Positions 50,963 through 59,550 of a DNA stretch of 64,000 bases are shown in pieces (the stretch's first letter is position 1; every line of letters starts with the position of its first letter). The stretch spans positions 124,001 to 188,000 of the forward strand of contig NZ_ADKM02000062.1 in the NCBI RefSeq assembly GCF_000178155.2, in the 5' to 3' direction. The stretch comes from Hominimerdicola alba 8. GTDB lineage: Bacteria > Bacillota > Clostridia > Oscillospirales > Ruminococcaceae. Made by a program: the position numbers and the translations under genes. The notes below the pieces were generated by a model. It ran no database searches and was not told where the DNA came from. It saw nothing but the letters and a program-made list of their open reading frames with translations.

Positions 50963-53071
50963 TCAGTTGAAAGTCGGCACTTTGAATGCCTTTTCCCGCC
51001 TTGCGGTGTCGCGCATGCCTATCGTGCTGTTGATTATCACCTTGTCGAACAGCATCAGCATCGAGGGCAGAGCGCATATAACAGTCACCATCGATATCAG
51101 CGCACCCCTCGACATCAGCGTACACAGCTGTGATATCATGTCAACGCTTGAATAAACGCCCACACCGAAAGTCGATGCAAAGAAGCCCAGCGCACTTACC
51201 ATGATGGACTTCATCGAAGTCGCAAGCGCTATTGTGACAGCTTCGGTCTTGTCCTTGCCGTCTATCCTCTCCTGCTTGTAGCGTGTGGTCATCAGTATCG
51301 CGTAATCGACAGTCGCGCCAAGTTGTATCGTACCTATTACTACAGATGCGATGAAAGGTATCGTTGTATGTGTGAAACACGGCACTGCCATGTTTACGGT
51401 TATGGCAAATTCTATGACTGCCACCAGAATTATCGGCAGTGAGAATGACCTCAGTGCTATCAGTATGATAACGAATATCGCCGCTATCGATACGGTGTTG
51501 ACCACCGCAAAGTCACGGTCGGTTATGCGTATCAGGTCTTTGGTAGCCGCCGCTTCACCGATGACCATGCCGCCCTCGTCATAGTTTTTGAGTATGCCTA
51601 TCAGCTTATCTACCTGCGAGTTAACTTCGGGCGAAGCCACCTTGTAGTCAGAACCTACCAGCATCATCTGCCAGTCGCCCTCTTTCAGTATGCCGCTGAC
51701 CGATTCGGGTATGACCTCTTCGGGTATCGAAGAACCTATCAGCGTATCGAAAGCCATCGTCATAGAAACGCCGTCCACTTTGCCCATCTCGTCCATCATC
51801 TTCACAACGTCCTTGCGGGGCATGTCAGCGCGGCACATAACTATGTGGGTAGATGAGATATTGAACTCTTCTTCCAGCTTTGCATTTGCGATAACGCTGT
51901 TGAGGTCGGCAGGCAGTGTGTCTGTCAGGTTGTAGTAGACATCTGTGTGCATCTGCCCGTAGATGCCAGGTATCAGCAGTGCCACGAAAAGCGATATGAA
52001 CGCCCCGTGATGCTTAACTATAAAGTCCGCCGCCTTGTCCATGCTCGGTATAAAGTCTTTGTGTATGGTCTTTTCAAGCACCTTGTCGAACACAAGTATC
52101 ATCGCGGGCAGAACAGTCACACAGCAGATAACGCCGATGACAACGCCCTTCGCCATAACGATGCCCATATCAAGTCCCAGCTTGTAACTCATGAAGCACA
52201 GCGCCAGGAAGCCTGCAACGGTAGTTACCGAACTTGATACCACCGAAGATATCGTCTGCGCTATCGCCTCAGCCATAGCTTCGTTTCGGTCATCGAACTT
52301 CTCTTTCTGTTCCTTGTAGCTGTGCCACAGGAATATCGAGTAGTCTATGGTGACAGCCAGCTGTAACACCGCCGTAAGTGCCTGTGTTATGAAACTTATC
52401 TCACCTAAGAATATGTTCGTACCAAGATTGTAAAGTATCGCCAGACCGACACTCAGCATGAAGAATACTGGTATCAGCAGTGAATCCATCGTCACCGCCA
52501 GTATTATGCTTGTAAGTATCACCGCTATGCCGACGTATGCGGTAGTTTCTTTCATTGTCAGGTCTTTTATGTCCTCAACTATCGCGGTCATGCCGTTGAT
52601 GTAGCACTGCCTGCCCGCTATCTTCCGCATCTCCACAACAGCGTCCAGCGCTTCATCGGAAGATGTCGCCTTATCGAAGAAAACCGCCATCATCGTAGCA
52701 CTGTCGTCATCGTTGTTGAAAAAATCGTATATATCCTGCGGAAGCACTTCCTTCGGTATGGATATATCGGCTATGCTGTCATACCAAAGCACCTCCGAAA
52801 CAGTGTCAACTTTCTCGAACTTTGATTTAAGTTCGCTCACCTGCTTGTCGTCCATACCCTCTACCACGACGAACGAAAAGCCGCCCTTGCCGAACTCGTC
52901 AAGCATTATCTGCTGACCTTTCATCGTGTCGATGTCCTCAGGCAGGTACGAAAGAATGTCGTAGTTTATCCTCGTCTTTATCATGCCCATCAGCGCGGGC
53001 ACAGCCAGCACCAGCGCCATTATGAATATGACTATGCGGAACTTCACCACGCCCCGTCCGAAACGTTTCAT
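50963..53071 (-). CDS. MMPL/RND-family transporter
   Basis: 702 residues with twelve membrane segments in two halves. Each half has a large outside loop (~40-160 and ~370-500) and an SSD-like block (TIDYSIFLWHSYKEQ and TVDYAILMTTRYKQE) with the proton-relay Asp. MMPL proteins export lipids, glycolipids or drugs. It is transcribed divergently from tetR with five operator-like repeats in between. The LxxG protein downstream probably works with it outside the membrane. Confidence 0.92.
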   Translation of the reverse strand: MKRFGRGVVKFRIVIFIMALVLAVPALMGMIKTRINYDILSYLPEDIDTMKGQQIMLDEFGKGGFSFVVVEGMDDKQVSELKSKFEKVDTVSEVLWYDSIADISIPKEVLPQDIYDFFNNDDDSATMMAVFFDKATSSDEALDAVVEMRKIAGRQCYINGMTAIVEDIKDLTMKETTAYVGIAVILTSIILAVTMDSLLIPVFFMLSVGLAILYNLGTNIFLGEISFITQALTAVLQLAVTIDYSIFLWHSYKEQKEKFDDRNEAMAEAIAQTISSVVSSSVTTVAGFLALCFMSYKLGLDMGIVMAKGVVIGVICCVTVLPAMILVFDKVLEKTIHKDFIPSMDKAADFIVKHHGAFISLFVALLIPGIYGQMHTDVYYNLTDTLPADLNSVIANAKLEEEFNISSTHIVMCRADMPRKDVVKMMDEMGKVDGVSMTMAFDTLIGSSIPEEVIPESVSGILKEGDWQMMLVGSDYKVASPEVNSQVDKLIGILKNYDEGGMVIGEAAATKDLIRITDRDFAVVNTVSIAAIFVIILIALRSFSLPIILVAVIEFAITVNMAVPCFTHTTIPFIASVVIGTIQLGATVDYAILMTTRYKQERIDGKDKTEAVTIALATSMKSIMVSALGFFASTFGVGVYSSVDMISQLCTLMSRGALISMVTVICALPSMLMLFDKVIINSTIGMRDTARREKAFKVPTFN

Positions 53072-53095
53072 GTTATCCTACCCCTCTCTATAATA

Positions 53096-53246
53096 TGACC
53101 ATCGGTCACTCATTTAACTATATGCAAGTATACCACAAAAATGACCATTGGTCAACAGTTAAAATGACTCTTGGTCAGAATTTCGTTAGTTTAAACAAAA
53201 TGACCACAAGTCATTTACTTCGACTGGTTAAAATGACCTATTGACA
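53096..53246. promoter_or_regulatory. Five TetR operator-like repeats
   Basis: Thirteen-bp near-palindromes: TGACCATCGGTCA (53096), TGACCATTGGTCA (53142), TGACTCTTGGTCA (53165), TGACCACAAGTCA (53201) and TGACCTATTGACA (53234). The first three are the best. They cover both divergent promoters, so the adjacent TetR protein very probably represses itself and the MMPL operon. Confidence 0.82.
53127..53155 (-). promoter_or_regulatory. Promoter of the MMPL operon
   Basis: Minus-strand TTGACC (53155-53150), 17 bp, TATACT (53132-53127). The -35 lies inside the operator at 53142-53154. Confidence 0.82.
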
Positions 53247-53269
53247 AAAATATCTAAATATCATATAAT
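53241..53269 (+). promoter_or_regulatory. Promoter of the tetR-type gene
   Basis: TTGACA (53241-53246), 17 bp, TATAAT (53264-53269); the -35 overlaps the fifth operator-like repeat. Confidence 0.85.
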
Positions 53270-53329
53270 TATAGTGAATGGGCAAAGTTAGCTTTCGGTA
53301 AAAAAATCACGCTGAGTGCGGAGGTAAAA

Positions 53330-53941
53330 ATGGGTAAGCTGGATATAAACAAAAAAGCAAAGGAAGACTCTCTTCTTGCGACTGCATACAGGCTGTTCAC
53401 CACTAAAGGTGTCAGCAAGACCTCCGTTTCGGATATCGCTGAAAGTGCAGGTGTCGCAAAAGGCACATTCTATCTGTACTTCAAGGATAAGTACGACCTT
53501 AAGAACAGGCTTGTGGCTCACCAGTCATCAAAGCTGTTCAAAAGCGCACTGGAAGCACTTAGGGCAGAAGAACGTGAGATGTCCTTCAATGAGAAGATGA
53601 TATATGTCATCGACAATATCCTCACCCAGCTTGAAGGCAACCACGCTATGGTGGCATTCATCGCAAAGAACCTCAGCTGGGGCGTTTTCAAGCACGCAAT
53701 ATCTTCCGCACCACATGGTAACGATGTTGATTTTCGTGAGATATACGATGCTATCCTCGCTGATGCCCCCAGTGATATCGAAGAACCTGAGATAATGCTG
53801 TTCATGATAGTCGAACTGGTAAGTTCGACCTGCCATTCAGCGATACTCTATTCCGAACCTGTAAGTCTTGAAAAATTAAAACCCTATGTTTACCGCAGTG
53901 TCAACGACATTATCGAGCGGCACACAAAGGGTCTGAAATAG
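53330..53941 (+). CDS. TetR-family transcriptional repressor
   Basis: 203 residues. The N-terminal helix-turn-helix is standard (LLATAYRLFTTKGVSKTSVS, DIAESAGVAKGTFYLYFKDK), the C-terminal helical domain binds an unknown ligand. Divergent from the MMPL operon with shared operators. Ribosome site GGAGG before the ATG. Confidence 0.92.
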   Translation: MGKLDINKKAKEDSLLATAYRLFTTKGVSKTSVSDIAESAGVAKGTFYLYFKDKYDLKNRLVAHQSSKLFKSALEALRAEEREMSFNEKMIYVIDNILTQLEGNHAMVAFIAKNLSWGVFKHAISSAPHGNDVDFREIYDAILADAPSDIEEPEIMLFMIVELVSSTCHSAILYSEPVSLEKLKPYVYRSVNDIIERHTKGLK

Positions 53942-53951
53942 CAAAAATATC

Positions 53952-53990
53952 GCCCCGAAGCGTATCAGCGCGCTTCGGGGCTTTCGTTTT
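53952..53990 (+). terminator. Terminator after the tetR-type gene
   Basis: GCCCCGAAGCG and CGCTTCGGGGC form an 11-bp stem, then TTTCGTTTT. Confidence 0.9.
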
Positions 53991-54001
53991 ATATGTTCGT
54001 C

Positions 54002-54031
54002 AAAAAAATCCCCCTGCAAAAGCAGAGGGAT
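54002..54031 (-). terminator. Terminator of the Gld-type ABC operon
   Basis: ATCCCTCTGC and GCAGGGGGAT form a stem; T7 follows on the minus strand. Confidence 0.88.
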
Positions 54032-54042
54032 ATCATCATATC

Positions 54043-55434
54043 TTATGCAAGATCGGCATTCAGCCGCTCAATAAAGTTCAGACAGCCGTTCTCGCCTGTG
54101 ATGGCGGTCTTTTCAACCGTCATGCCAAGACATTCACCGTCAACATACGCCCAGTAGTTCGCATCATCGATCGGTACCAGCGCCAGTTCGCGCTCAGTAC
54201 CGTCTGTGAGGGTGTAACGGAAAGTGCAGGTCGGCTCGCCCATCTTTTCGGGGATATCATCGCGGTACTCACCATGTGCCATCTCGCTCACCGATGCGTA
54301 CAGGTATTCAAAATCTGCCGATGCTTCTTCACTGCCCTTTGCAGTAACATCAATGTCATCGAATACATAGTTCTGTTTCTCATGGTCGATGTTCAGCGTG
54401 TGTGTATCGCCGTCAACAGTTATCTCCAGCGTCGCCGCCGACATGAAAGGCACGCTCATCGCCTGCTTTACCGTCAGGTCGCTCCACTTGCCCGTAAGGA
54501 AAGCCGCCTCGCCCGAAGTTATCGAGAACACCGCACAGCTTCCCGCATCGTAGCACCATACTTCTTCATCGTCAATGCCGAATTCGGGGAATTCCAGCGT
54601 GTAGGTCTTTTCATCGGTCACCACCGTGAAAGTGTAGGCAGGCTTGTCAAGACCGTGTTTTGCAAGCACGCTCTCGTCCTTCGTGAAACATTCAAAGTTT
54701 GATGTCTGCACACGCACGATGCTTGTGAGCACGTTGTTTATCTTGACGGCATCTACCGTAACGCCCGTCTGCGGCGCATTGAGTGCCCACATTGAAGTGC
54801 TCTCGGTATCACGCGAGAGATCATAGCAGACCTCGCCGTTATGTTCTACCGAGAAATGCTTTATCTCATTGTCATAGCAGTTGAGCAGATAATTACTGCG
54901 CAGTGTCGCGATATCTCCGCGCAGTTCAGCACCCATTTCACGGTCAATGCAGTAAATGGTATCATCATCGGGCTTCATCACATAGCAAAACTCGTTGGTG
55001 ACCGAACTGCCGCCCACCAGCAGAGTGTAGTCGCCGTCCGCAGTGTGGCATACCACCGTCACGGGCTGTTCAAGACCGTATTTGCTCAGATCCTGCGCCT
55101 CAGCCTTGTGATCGGCTTTCAGCTTGCTCATAGTCGATGCGATGACGTTGAGGTTGAAGCTGTTCAGCGAAAAATCATAAGGGTAATCAGTTTCCTCCAT
55201 CTGCCAGTCGCCCGACTGACCGACCGTCATATGAAAATAGCCGTCTTCGTTGGTTATATCTATGCCTTTTACGGTATTTGAATCGAAAGAGAACAGGTTG
55301 AGCGAATCAGCTTCCGCCTTTTCAGCGGCTTCCTCGCTCGACTTCTTGTGATCCACATAGTAATATGCACCACCCGCGCCGCCCAGCAGCAGCACAAGTG
55401 CGGCACCCGTTGCTATCATTGACTTACGGTTCAT
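54043..55434 (-). CDS. DUF4340 membrane-anchored protein
   Basis: 463 residues: an N-terminal membrane segment (~5-25) and an outside part with repeated beta units (VKGIDITNEDGYFHMTV, LSKYGLEQPVTVVCHT, LAKHGLDKPAYTFTVV), typical of DUF4340 proteins. Last gene of an ABC operon that also codes a GldG-like protein. The start at 55434 follows GGAGG at eight bases and overlaps the previous stop. The function is unknown but always linked to this transporter type. Confidence 0.87.
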   Translation of the reverse strand: MNRKSMIATGAALVLLLGGAGGAYYYVDHKKSSEEAAEKAEADSLNLFSFDSNTVKGIDITNEDGYFHMTVGQSGDWQMEETDYPYDFSLNSFNLNVIASTMSKLKADHKAEAQDLSKYGLEQPVTVVCHTADGDYTLLVGGSSVTNEFCYVMKPDDDTIYCIDREMGAELRGDIATLRSNYLLNCYDNEIKHFSVEHNGEVCYDLSRDTESTSMWALNAPQTGVTVDAVKINNVLTSIVRVQTSNFECFTKDESVLAKHGLDKPAYTFTVVTDEKTYTLEFPEFGIDDEEVWCYDAGSCAVFSITSGEAAFLTGKWSDLTVKQAMSVPFMSAATLEITVDGDTHTLNIDHEKQNYVFDDIDVTAKGSEEASADFEYLYASVSEMAHGEYRDDIPEKMGEPTCTFRYTLTDGTERELALVPIDDANYWAYVDGECLGMTVEKTAITGENGCLNFIERLNADLA

Positions 55435-56948
55435 TCCGAATACCTCCGCCTGAGCCATACCGCGCCGCCGATAAGTCCCACAACGACAGGTACAGCGATG
55501 AATATAACGTTGATGACATTAGCCTTTGAAGTGGACTCTATGTTCATTTCATCAAAAGTACGCTCCTTGCCCGCTATGCCGAAGTCAAGTGCCTTGTCAG
55601 AGTCATACATCCATGAGAATACAGACAGCTGCAAATTCACGGGTATGGTCATATAAGCCTGATAGATGTTGTCATCATCAAGGAAATCGCCGTTGCCCAT
55701 TACCATTATCTTCGCACCTGCGCGTGAACTGTCGGTGGAATACATAGCCAGATCAAGCACCACATCGGTGATGCGGTCGCGGGGCTTTGAACCGCCCATC
55801 GGTTCGCCCACAGCAGTCGAAGAACCGTCGCCTATCTTGTCTATGGTCTGGAGAAGTGAACCTGTGGTCACATGCTCATTGTTGTTGCCTTCGTTGTATA
55901 TCTGCATGAAGCTGCGCGTATTGGTCATAAAAGGCTGCGCACCCTGATCCACGAACTGTGCCAGTTCGCTTGTCAGGTCTATGCTCGAAGTCTGGTCAGC
56001 CACAACTATACTGCACATGAAACTGGTGGGGTCATTGGGCGGATACAGATCGGTATCGGTCTCAGCGACGCGGTCATAATCCATGCTTATGCTGAAATCT
56101 GCGAGAATGCTCTCGATATTGGTGTATTCCACCGTATCCTCGTTCGGCGCCATCCAGAAGCAGATGTTGCCGCCCTTGTCGAGATAATCATTCAGCACTT
56201 TCAGTTCATTATCCGTGATATCGGTCTTTGGTGATGCCACGATGACGATGGAAGCATCTTCGGGAACAGAGCTGCCGGTAGTAAGGTTCAGCGGCTCAGC
56301 TATGTAGTTGCGCGAAGCAAGGTTGGTCTTAAGTGTGGTGAAGTCGGTATCTATCTGCTTCTCGCTGTGACCTGTCAGGAAGTATATCTTGACCTCCTTG
56401 CCTGTCACAACAGCCTCTATAGCACCTGTGATGATGTTCTCACCGGTGAAATATACCGAACTTGTAGCCTGCTTGCCGCTGTTATCCGAACTTGTGTGTG
56501 TTTCAAACATCGTATAAGCGGGTATGTGCTTTGTCCTGCCCTCGCACTCTATGACGATATCGCCCTGCGAAACGGTAAAGCCCATATTTTGAAGTTCTTT
56601 TGTCTTGTCAGGGTCGCTGTCGGGGTCAAAAGCCTGAAAATTTATGCAGTCATATTCGGAATATTCTTTCATCGCATTGTACAGCGGCATGCTGTCGGTA
56701 TCGGTGGAAAGTACATCCATATCGAACAGGAAGTAGAAATTCACCTTCTTGTCCACAGACTTCAGATAATCCCTTGTAGACTGAGTGAGCTTGTACATGC
56801 CTGTCGGTGTCATATCCCAGATGACATTCAGGCGCGACACCATCAGATTGAGCAGGATAACTATCGCCAGTGCTATCGCACCGAACACCATTGCAGCTGC
56901 GGTAAAGCTGCGTGCCTTCTTTGGTTTTGCGGTTTCTTTTTGTGCCAT
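55431..56948 (-). CDS. GldG-like ABC transporter auxiliary protein
   Basis: 505 residues. One membrane segment near the N-terminus (~18-38), a large outside domain of the ABC_transp_aux/GldG kind (VKIYFLTGHSEKQIDTDF, VIVASPKTDITDNELKVLND, MVMGNGDFLDDDNIY), and a second membrane segment near the end (~480-500). GldG works with GldA and GldF in gliding Bacteroidota; in clostridia the role is unknown. Ribosome site GGAGGG nine bases before ATG. Confidence 0.88.
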   Translation of the reverse strand: MAQKETAKPKKARSFTAAAMVFGAIALAIVILLNLMVSRLNVIWDMTPTGMYKLTQSTRDYLKSVDKKVNFYFLFDMDVLSTDTDSMPLYNAMKEYSEYDCINFQAFDPDSDPDKTKELQNMGFTVSQGDIVIECEGRTKHIPAYTMFETHTSSDNSGKQATSSVYFTGENIITGAIEAVVTGKEVKIYFLTGHSEKQIDTDFTTLKTNLASRNYIAEPLNLTTGSSVPEDASIVIVASPKTDITDNELKVLNDYLDKGGNICFWMAPNEDTVEYTNIESILADFSISMDYDRVAETDTDLYPPNDPTSFMCSIVVADQTSSIDLTSELAQFVDQGAQPFMTNTRSFMQIYNEGNNNEHVTTGSLLQTIDKIGDGSSTAVGEPMGGSKPRDRITDVVLDLAMYSTDSSRAGAKIMVMGNGDFLDDDNIYQAYMTIPVNLQLSVFSWMYDSDKALDFGIAGKERTFDEMNIESTSKANVINVIFIAVPVVVGLIGGAVWLRRRYSE

Positions 56949-56964
56949 GTTCTATTCCCTCCAA

Positions 56965-57696
56965 TCAGCGATGGTTCCAGCGGCGCTTTTCGATGTACAG
57001 TACGTTCCAGAACAGCACCAGTGCTGTCAGGCTCAGGAAGAACACCAGATCTTCCAGACGGAACATGCCCTGTGCAAAGAATACGAAACGGCGCTGCATC
57101 GAGAACCAGGTCACAACGGAATTGAGGTGCGGGTAACTCTGCACCATCTTGGTAGCAGCGAACTGATCGAGGAACAGAAATCCCTCCATCACTATCTCAC
57201 CGATTATCGCTGCGATTATCGGGCTGCTCTGCATCGAAGAAAACAGCATGCCCAGCGCGATGCAGACAAGTCCCCACAGAAAGAAGCTGGCATAGCCGCA
57301 TATGAGCGACGACCAGATGACAGTTCCGTGAAGCGCCACATATATCGGGAAAAACAGCGAGAGCAGCAGCATGAACAGGAAGACTGTCACTATCGCAAAG
57401 AACTTTGCGAGAACTATCTGAGTTATGGTCAGCGGGCTGGTAAGCAGCTGTACCTCAGTACCGCCGCGCCTCTCATCTGCAAACGAACGCATGGTCAGCA
57501 GCGGTATTATGAATATGAAATAGAAGAAATTGTTGTAGAACATATCGGGGAACGAAAATTGCAGCACGCTGGTCTGCATGCTTGCTATCTTGTTCACGAA
57601 CGCGAAGCCGAAGATCAGCATGAACAGCGCCGACAGCACGTAGGCAAACGGCGAGTAAAAGAACGACTGGATCTCCTTTTTGTATAAAGAAAACAT
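56965..57696 (-). CDS. ABC-2 permease (GldF-like)
   Basis: 243 residues, six membrane segments; starts FSLYKKEIQSFFYSPFAYVL, the standard ABC-2 opening. The inside loop RSFADERRGGTEVQLLTSPL is the family landmark that contacts the ATPase. The start at 57696 is eight bases after AAAGGAG. Confidence 0.9.
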   Translation of the reverse strand: MFSLYKKEIQSFFYSPFAYVLSALFMLIFGFAFVNKIASMQTSVLQFSFPDMFYNNFFYFIFIIPLLTMRSFADERRGGTEVQLLTSPLTITQIVLAKFFAIVTVFLFMLLLSLFFPIYVALHGTVIWSSLICGYASFFLWGLVCIALGMLFSSMQSSPIIAAIIGEIVMEGFLFLDQFAATKMVQSYPHLNSVVTWFSMQRRFVFFAQGMFRLEDLVFFLSLTALVLFWNVLYIEKRRWNHR

Positions 57697-57709
57697 TTTG
57701 CACACTCCT

Positions 57710-58645
57710 TTACTTCTTTTTGCCTGTGAGTTCGAGGAACACCTTTTCCAGATCCGGACGCTCCATCGACATCTCGACTACGTTTATGCCGCCCTCAACC
57801 AGTGCAGCCATGATATCCTGTCTGACCTTTTCATCTTCAAGCTGTATTTTGAAGACACTGGTTCCGTCATCATTCTCAATGATATCCTGTATCTCTTTTA
57901 TGCCCTTGACCTCACCCAGCACAAATGAAGCCGCCAGCTGTTCGCCTTCGACAGTCAGGCTGAGTATCGGTGAACCCGACATCTTACGTTCAAGATTCTC
58001 GATGGTATCGACCGCGCGCAGTTCACCCTTGCTGATGATGACAACACGGTCGCAAACAGCACTTATCTCACTGAGTATATGCGAGGATAGGATAACTGAA
58101 TGATCCTTGCCCAGAGTCTTTATGAACTTTCTCAGTTCAGCTACCTGAGTAGGGTCAAGACCTACTGTCGGCTCGTCAAGTATCAGCAGTTCGGGATCGC
58201 CCAGTATCGCCTGTGCCAGCCCCACACGCTGCTTGTAGCCCTTTGAAAGATTGGCTATCAGCCTGCGGCGCATGTCGGTCAGCTGCAAGCGCTTCATTAC
58301 CTTCTCGACCTCTTTTTTGACCTCACCGCCGCGTATGCCCTTGATGCCCGCACAGTAGCGCAGATATTCCTCAACGCGCATATCGGGATAAAGGGGCGGT
58401 ATCTCGGGAAGATATCCTATGCAGCGCTTAGCAGCCCTTGCATCCTCCTTTATGTCATGCCCGCAGACATTGACAGTACCGCTCGATGTCGGCAGATATC
58501 CCGCGATAATGTTCATCGTGGTGGATTTGCCCGCACCGTTCGGTCCGAGAAATCCGAGAATCTCATTATCCCTGATCTCAAAGCTCAGATCATTGACAGC
58601 CGTAACTTTGCCGTAGTGCTTTGTCAGGTTTTTAATTTCAACCAT
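57710..58645 (-). CDS. ABC transporter ATP-binding protein (GldA-like)
   Basis: 311 residues. Walker A GPNGAGKST, signature NLSKGYKQRVGLAQAI, Walker B LLILDEPTVGLDP, H-loop SSHILSEI. First gene of the four-gene operon (ATPase, permease, GldG-like, DUF4340) with short gaps between genes, so they are one transcript and one complex. Confidence 0.94.
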   Translation of the reverse strand: MVEIKNLTKHYGKVTAVNDLSFEIRDNEILGFLGPNGAGKSTTMNIIAGYLPTSSGTVNVCGHDIKEDARAAKRCIGYLPEIPPLYPDMRVEEYLRYCAGIKGIRGGEVKKEVEKVMKRLQLTDMRRRLIANLSKGYKQRVGLAQAILGDPELLILDEPTVGLDPTQVAELRKFIKTLGKDHSVILSSHILSEISAVCDRVVIISKGELRAVDTIENLERKMSGSPILSLTVEGEQLAASFVLGEVKGIKEIQDIIENDDGTSVFKIQLEDEKVRQDIMAALVEGGINVVEMSMERPDLEKVFLELTGKKK

Positions 58646-59187
58646 AAAAGGCTCCTTTCATCTTATTAATTGTATGAATAAGATAGGTTTTATAATGTGG
58701 TGTACCTCCGCCGTACCGCCCGCCGTTCATACTATATAAAATATAAAAGACAGACCGCAGATCCGACCCTCGCTCACCGTCCCGACACAAACCTATATTG
58801 GGATATGTTAAACAAGCAAGAGCATATGATAACGCCGCCGAAACACCCTTCCCGCGCAGCGCAGCGCAGCATCGAGGTCACCCAATACCTGATGTGCTGT
58901 GTCAGTCACGCAGACACATACACAGATGCAATTGTATTATCCTATATAAAAGTGAACTTGACATGTATAAAATATGCACATTTCAAGAATACTTGGTAAG
59001 AATAAATAAAGCTAAACCACACGCGCTAAAATTTGTAGCAGAAGTGCGGTTTTGCAAATAATTCACAGTCGAGCCACGAAGCATTGCCGTGTCATAATTG
59101 CGACACTTTCAATTAACTAAATATTTTAAAATATCAAAAGAAATTAGATAAAGCAGACAATTGCAAGATAGCTCAAGTAGTAAAAGT
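58646..59187. other. Long non-coding stretch between divergent units
   Basis: About 540 bp with no supported gene. It should hold the promoter of the ABC operon near its left end. A GCGCAGCGCAGCGCAGC tandem stretch lies near 58855. Confidence 0.4.
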
Positions 59188-59336
59188 GCTGAAATTTCAG
59201 CTTTAAACGATTAAGTCCCCTAAAATGCTTGAAATTTCAAGATATTAGGTGAAATAGACAAAAGCGAATTAAATTAGGTGGTCAAACCGCCGAAATTATG
59301 GCTTTTAATCGATTAAGTGCCCAAAAAGACTTGAAA
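59188..59336 (+). repeat. Pair of 48-bp direct repeats upstream of the GH48 gene
   Basis: 59188-59235 and 59289-59336 share GC(T/C)GAAATT, GCTTT, CGATTAAGT, CCC, AAAA and CTTGAAA in the same order, 101 bp apart. The second copy ends in the -35 of the GH48 promoter, so these may be regulator sites. Confidence 0.6.
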
Positions 59337-59358
59337 AATAAAAAAAATAGTGTATAAT
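59331..59358 (+). promoter_or_regulatory. Promoter of the GH48 gene
   Basis: TTGAAA (59331-59336), 16 bp, TATAAT (59353-59358). A leader of about 185 nt follows with a GCAGGCT-GA-GCCTGC hairpin (59482-59496). Confidence 0.78.
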
Positions 59359-59550
59359 AATTTGTAGAAACGGTGATATATTTGTGTGGCTTTTGTGCAT
59401 GGCAAAACACATGGGTGTATGTGTCTTGTAAACGCTGTGCCGAAGCTATCGAGTGTCGATATCACTGTTACGTTCAAAAGCGCAGGCTGAGCCTGCAAAC
59501 AACACGCGGCTTTAATGCCGAACAAATATTTCAGGAGAGGGGAATTATTA

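Noticed and set aside
58696-59061. Small plus-strand reading frames between the ABC operon and the GH48 promoter
   Set aside because: No ribosome site, no similarity, low-complexity GCAGC repeats; treated as non-coding.
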